NCBI GenBank assembly: GCA_039583875.1 | Contig: CM077163.1 | Span: forward strand, 233,236,646 to 233,300,645 | Direction: 5' to 3' | From: Platanthera guangdongensis | Lineage: Eukaryota > Streptophyta > Magnoliopsida > Asparagales > Orchidaceae | Length of the DNA: 64,000 nucleotides | In this document: in pieces, positions 63,510-64,000 of the stretch | How positions within the stretch are numbered: position 1 is the first letter of the stretch | Layout of the letters: each line of letters begins with the position of its first letter | The notes under the pieces: generated by a model | Databases searched by the model: none | What the model was told of the DNA's origin: nothing | The model's input: the letters and a program-made list of their open reading frames with translations, nothing else | Translations under genes and position numbers: made by a program

Positions 63510-64000
63510 TGTTGGGTACATTGGTCAAATGTACCTGATTTGAAGAAGCCTCACCTAACTCAATGATATACATCATAATGTATTTGATGTTTGTTTGAGT
63601 TACTTGTGCAGGTTAGGTATACACTGGACTGAAGCTAAAAGTTTCTAAGTCCATGTGTCGACACCCAGAAGGAAAGTGTCGACACTTGAGAAAGCTTGTG
63701 TCGACACCCAGACAAGCAGTGTCGACACTTGGAGTCATTGTGTCGACACCTGGGATGAAGAGTCGACACCAGACAGAAAGTGTCGACACTTGGAGTTGTG
63801 TCGACACTCAGTGAAGAAGTATGCAGAAAAGCTGTGTCGACACTTAGCAGAAGTGTCGACACCCAGAAGAGCTGTGTCTACACCAGAAAGTGTCGACACT
63901 TGGAGATGTGTCGACACTCAGCAAAATTCTGCAGAGACTAAGGACAAGTGTCGACACTCAACACAATGTGTCGACACTCAATCAGCAGAGTCAACATATG
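63510..64000 (+). mobile_element. Nested LTR-like sequence beginning TGTTGGG, incomplete
   Basis: Gag homology is cut precisely where TGTTGGGTACATTGG starts. That is a typical LTR terminus, and gaacg (63505-63509) is the expected target duplication. The sequence contains the GTGTCGACAC array and runs out of the window, so the second end cannot be checked. Confidence 0.6.
63655..63977 (+). repeat. Array of 15 GTGTCGACAC palindromes, about 21-bp spacing
   Basis: Exact copies start at 63655, 63676, 63698, 63719, 63740, 63780, 63798, 63834, 63853, 63890, 63908, 63948 and 63968. One-base variants are at 63760 (GAGTCGACAC) and 63874 (GTGTCTACAC). Most steps are 16-22 bases, with 36 and 40 where one unit seems missing. 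The spacers are not identical but share phrases such as ttggag, ccagaa and actcag. The array probably continues beyond 64000. Confidence 0.95.

Noticed and set aside
63655..63977. CRISPR-like array
   Set aside because: Repeats are 10-bp palindromes with 6-12-base spacers in a plant LTR context. Units and spacers are far too short, and there are no cas genes.

Overview
The window is nuclear DNA from a flowering plant. The evidence is spliced genes with GT/AG introns, dense Ty1/Copia LTR retrotransposons primed by initiator tRNA-Met, RTE-type LINE remnants, Tourist-like MITEs and foldback elements. The C-terminus of the Rab protein has a plant RABD2 flavour. A monocot source is possible, but I would not insist on it.

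Only two host genes are supported. (1) An AGC-VIII (D6PK/PVPK-1 type) protein kinase on the minus strand. Its TATA box and 5' UTR lie near 10.75-10.97 kb and its first coding exon is 8751-9994. That exon ends at a clean splice donor inside the kinase domain. The second exon is not in the window, so the intron is longer than 8.7 kb and is full of decayed transposons. (2) A RABD2/Rab1 small GTPase on the minus strand. Its eight coding exons run from 60598 down to 22068 and add up exactly to a 203-residue protein. Intron 4 is about 22.8 kb and intron 7 about 11.4 kb, and nearly all of that is transposons.

Layout: 1-8.7 kb is kinase intron with an LTR fragment (1-434), a decayed Copia element between two degenerate LTRs (about 0.66-7.45 kb) and a dispersed non-coding repeat (4.78-6.0 kb). 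8.75-11 kb is kinase exon, 5' UTR and promoter. 11-17.7 kb is a MITE and foldback cluster with two long G runs. 17.9-19.1 kb is a solo LTR with perfect 5-bp target duplication. 21.1-22.6 kb holds a TIR element and the last Rab exon. 22.6-25.7 kb is a GC-rich, probably Gypsy-like element cut by a 500-N gap. 26.3-27.6 kb is a near-identical but indel-ridden second copy of 21.4-22.6 kb, including a broken second copy of the last Rab exon; this is an assembly or haplotype duplication suspect. 27.6-33.2 kb is Copia-1 (minus), inserted into a MITE. 33.5-34.7 kb holds Rab exons 5-7. 35.0-50.7 kb is a nest: an RTE LINE split by Copia-2 (plus, 35479-40954) and by an old minus-strand Copia, itself split by Copia-3 (plus, 42248-47554). 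50.8-52.6 kb carries rearranged copies of the dispersed repeat, 52.6-57.1 kb repeats and an LTR, 57.5-60.6 kb Rab exons 1-4, and 61.1-61.6 kb two promoter-proximal MITEs. 62.1-64.0 kb is a Tnt1/Tork-like Copia start interrupted by another LTR-like sequence.

The most unusual structure is in the last 350 bases. A perfect 10-bp palindrome, GTGTCGACAC, occurs 15 times (13 exact) with a spacing close to 21 bp, or two helical turns. It seems to lie inside the LTR of a nested element. Other notable points are the TATA-box deletion and repeat-number change between the two Copia-1 LTRs, the non-canonical TA...CA LTRs and reduced RT catalytic motif of Copia-3, and the single nonsense codon that interrupts the otherwise open Copia-2 polyprotein.
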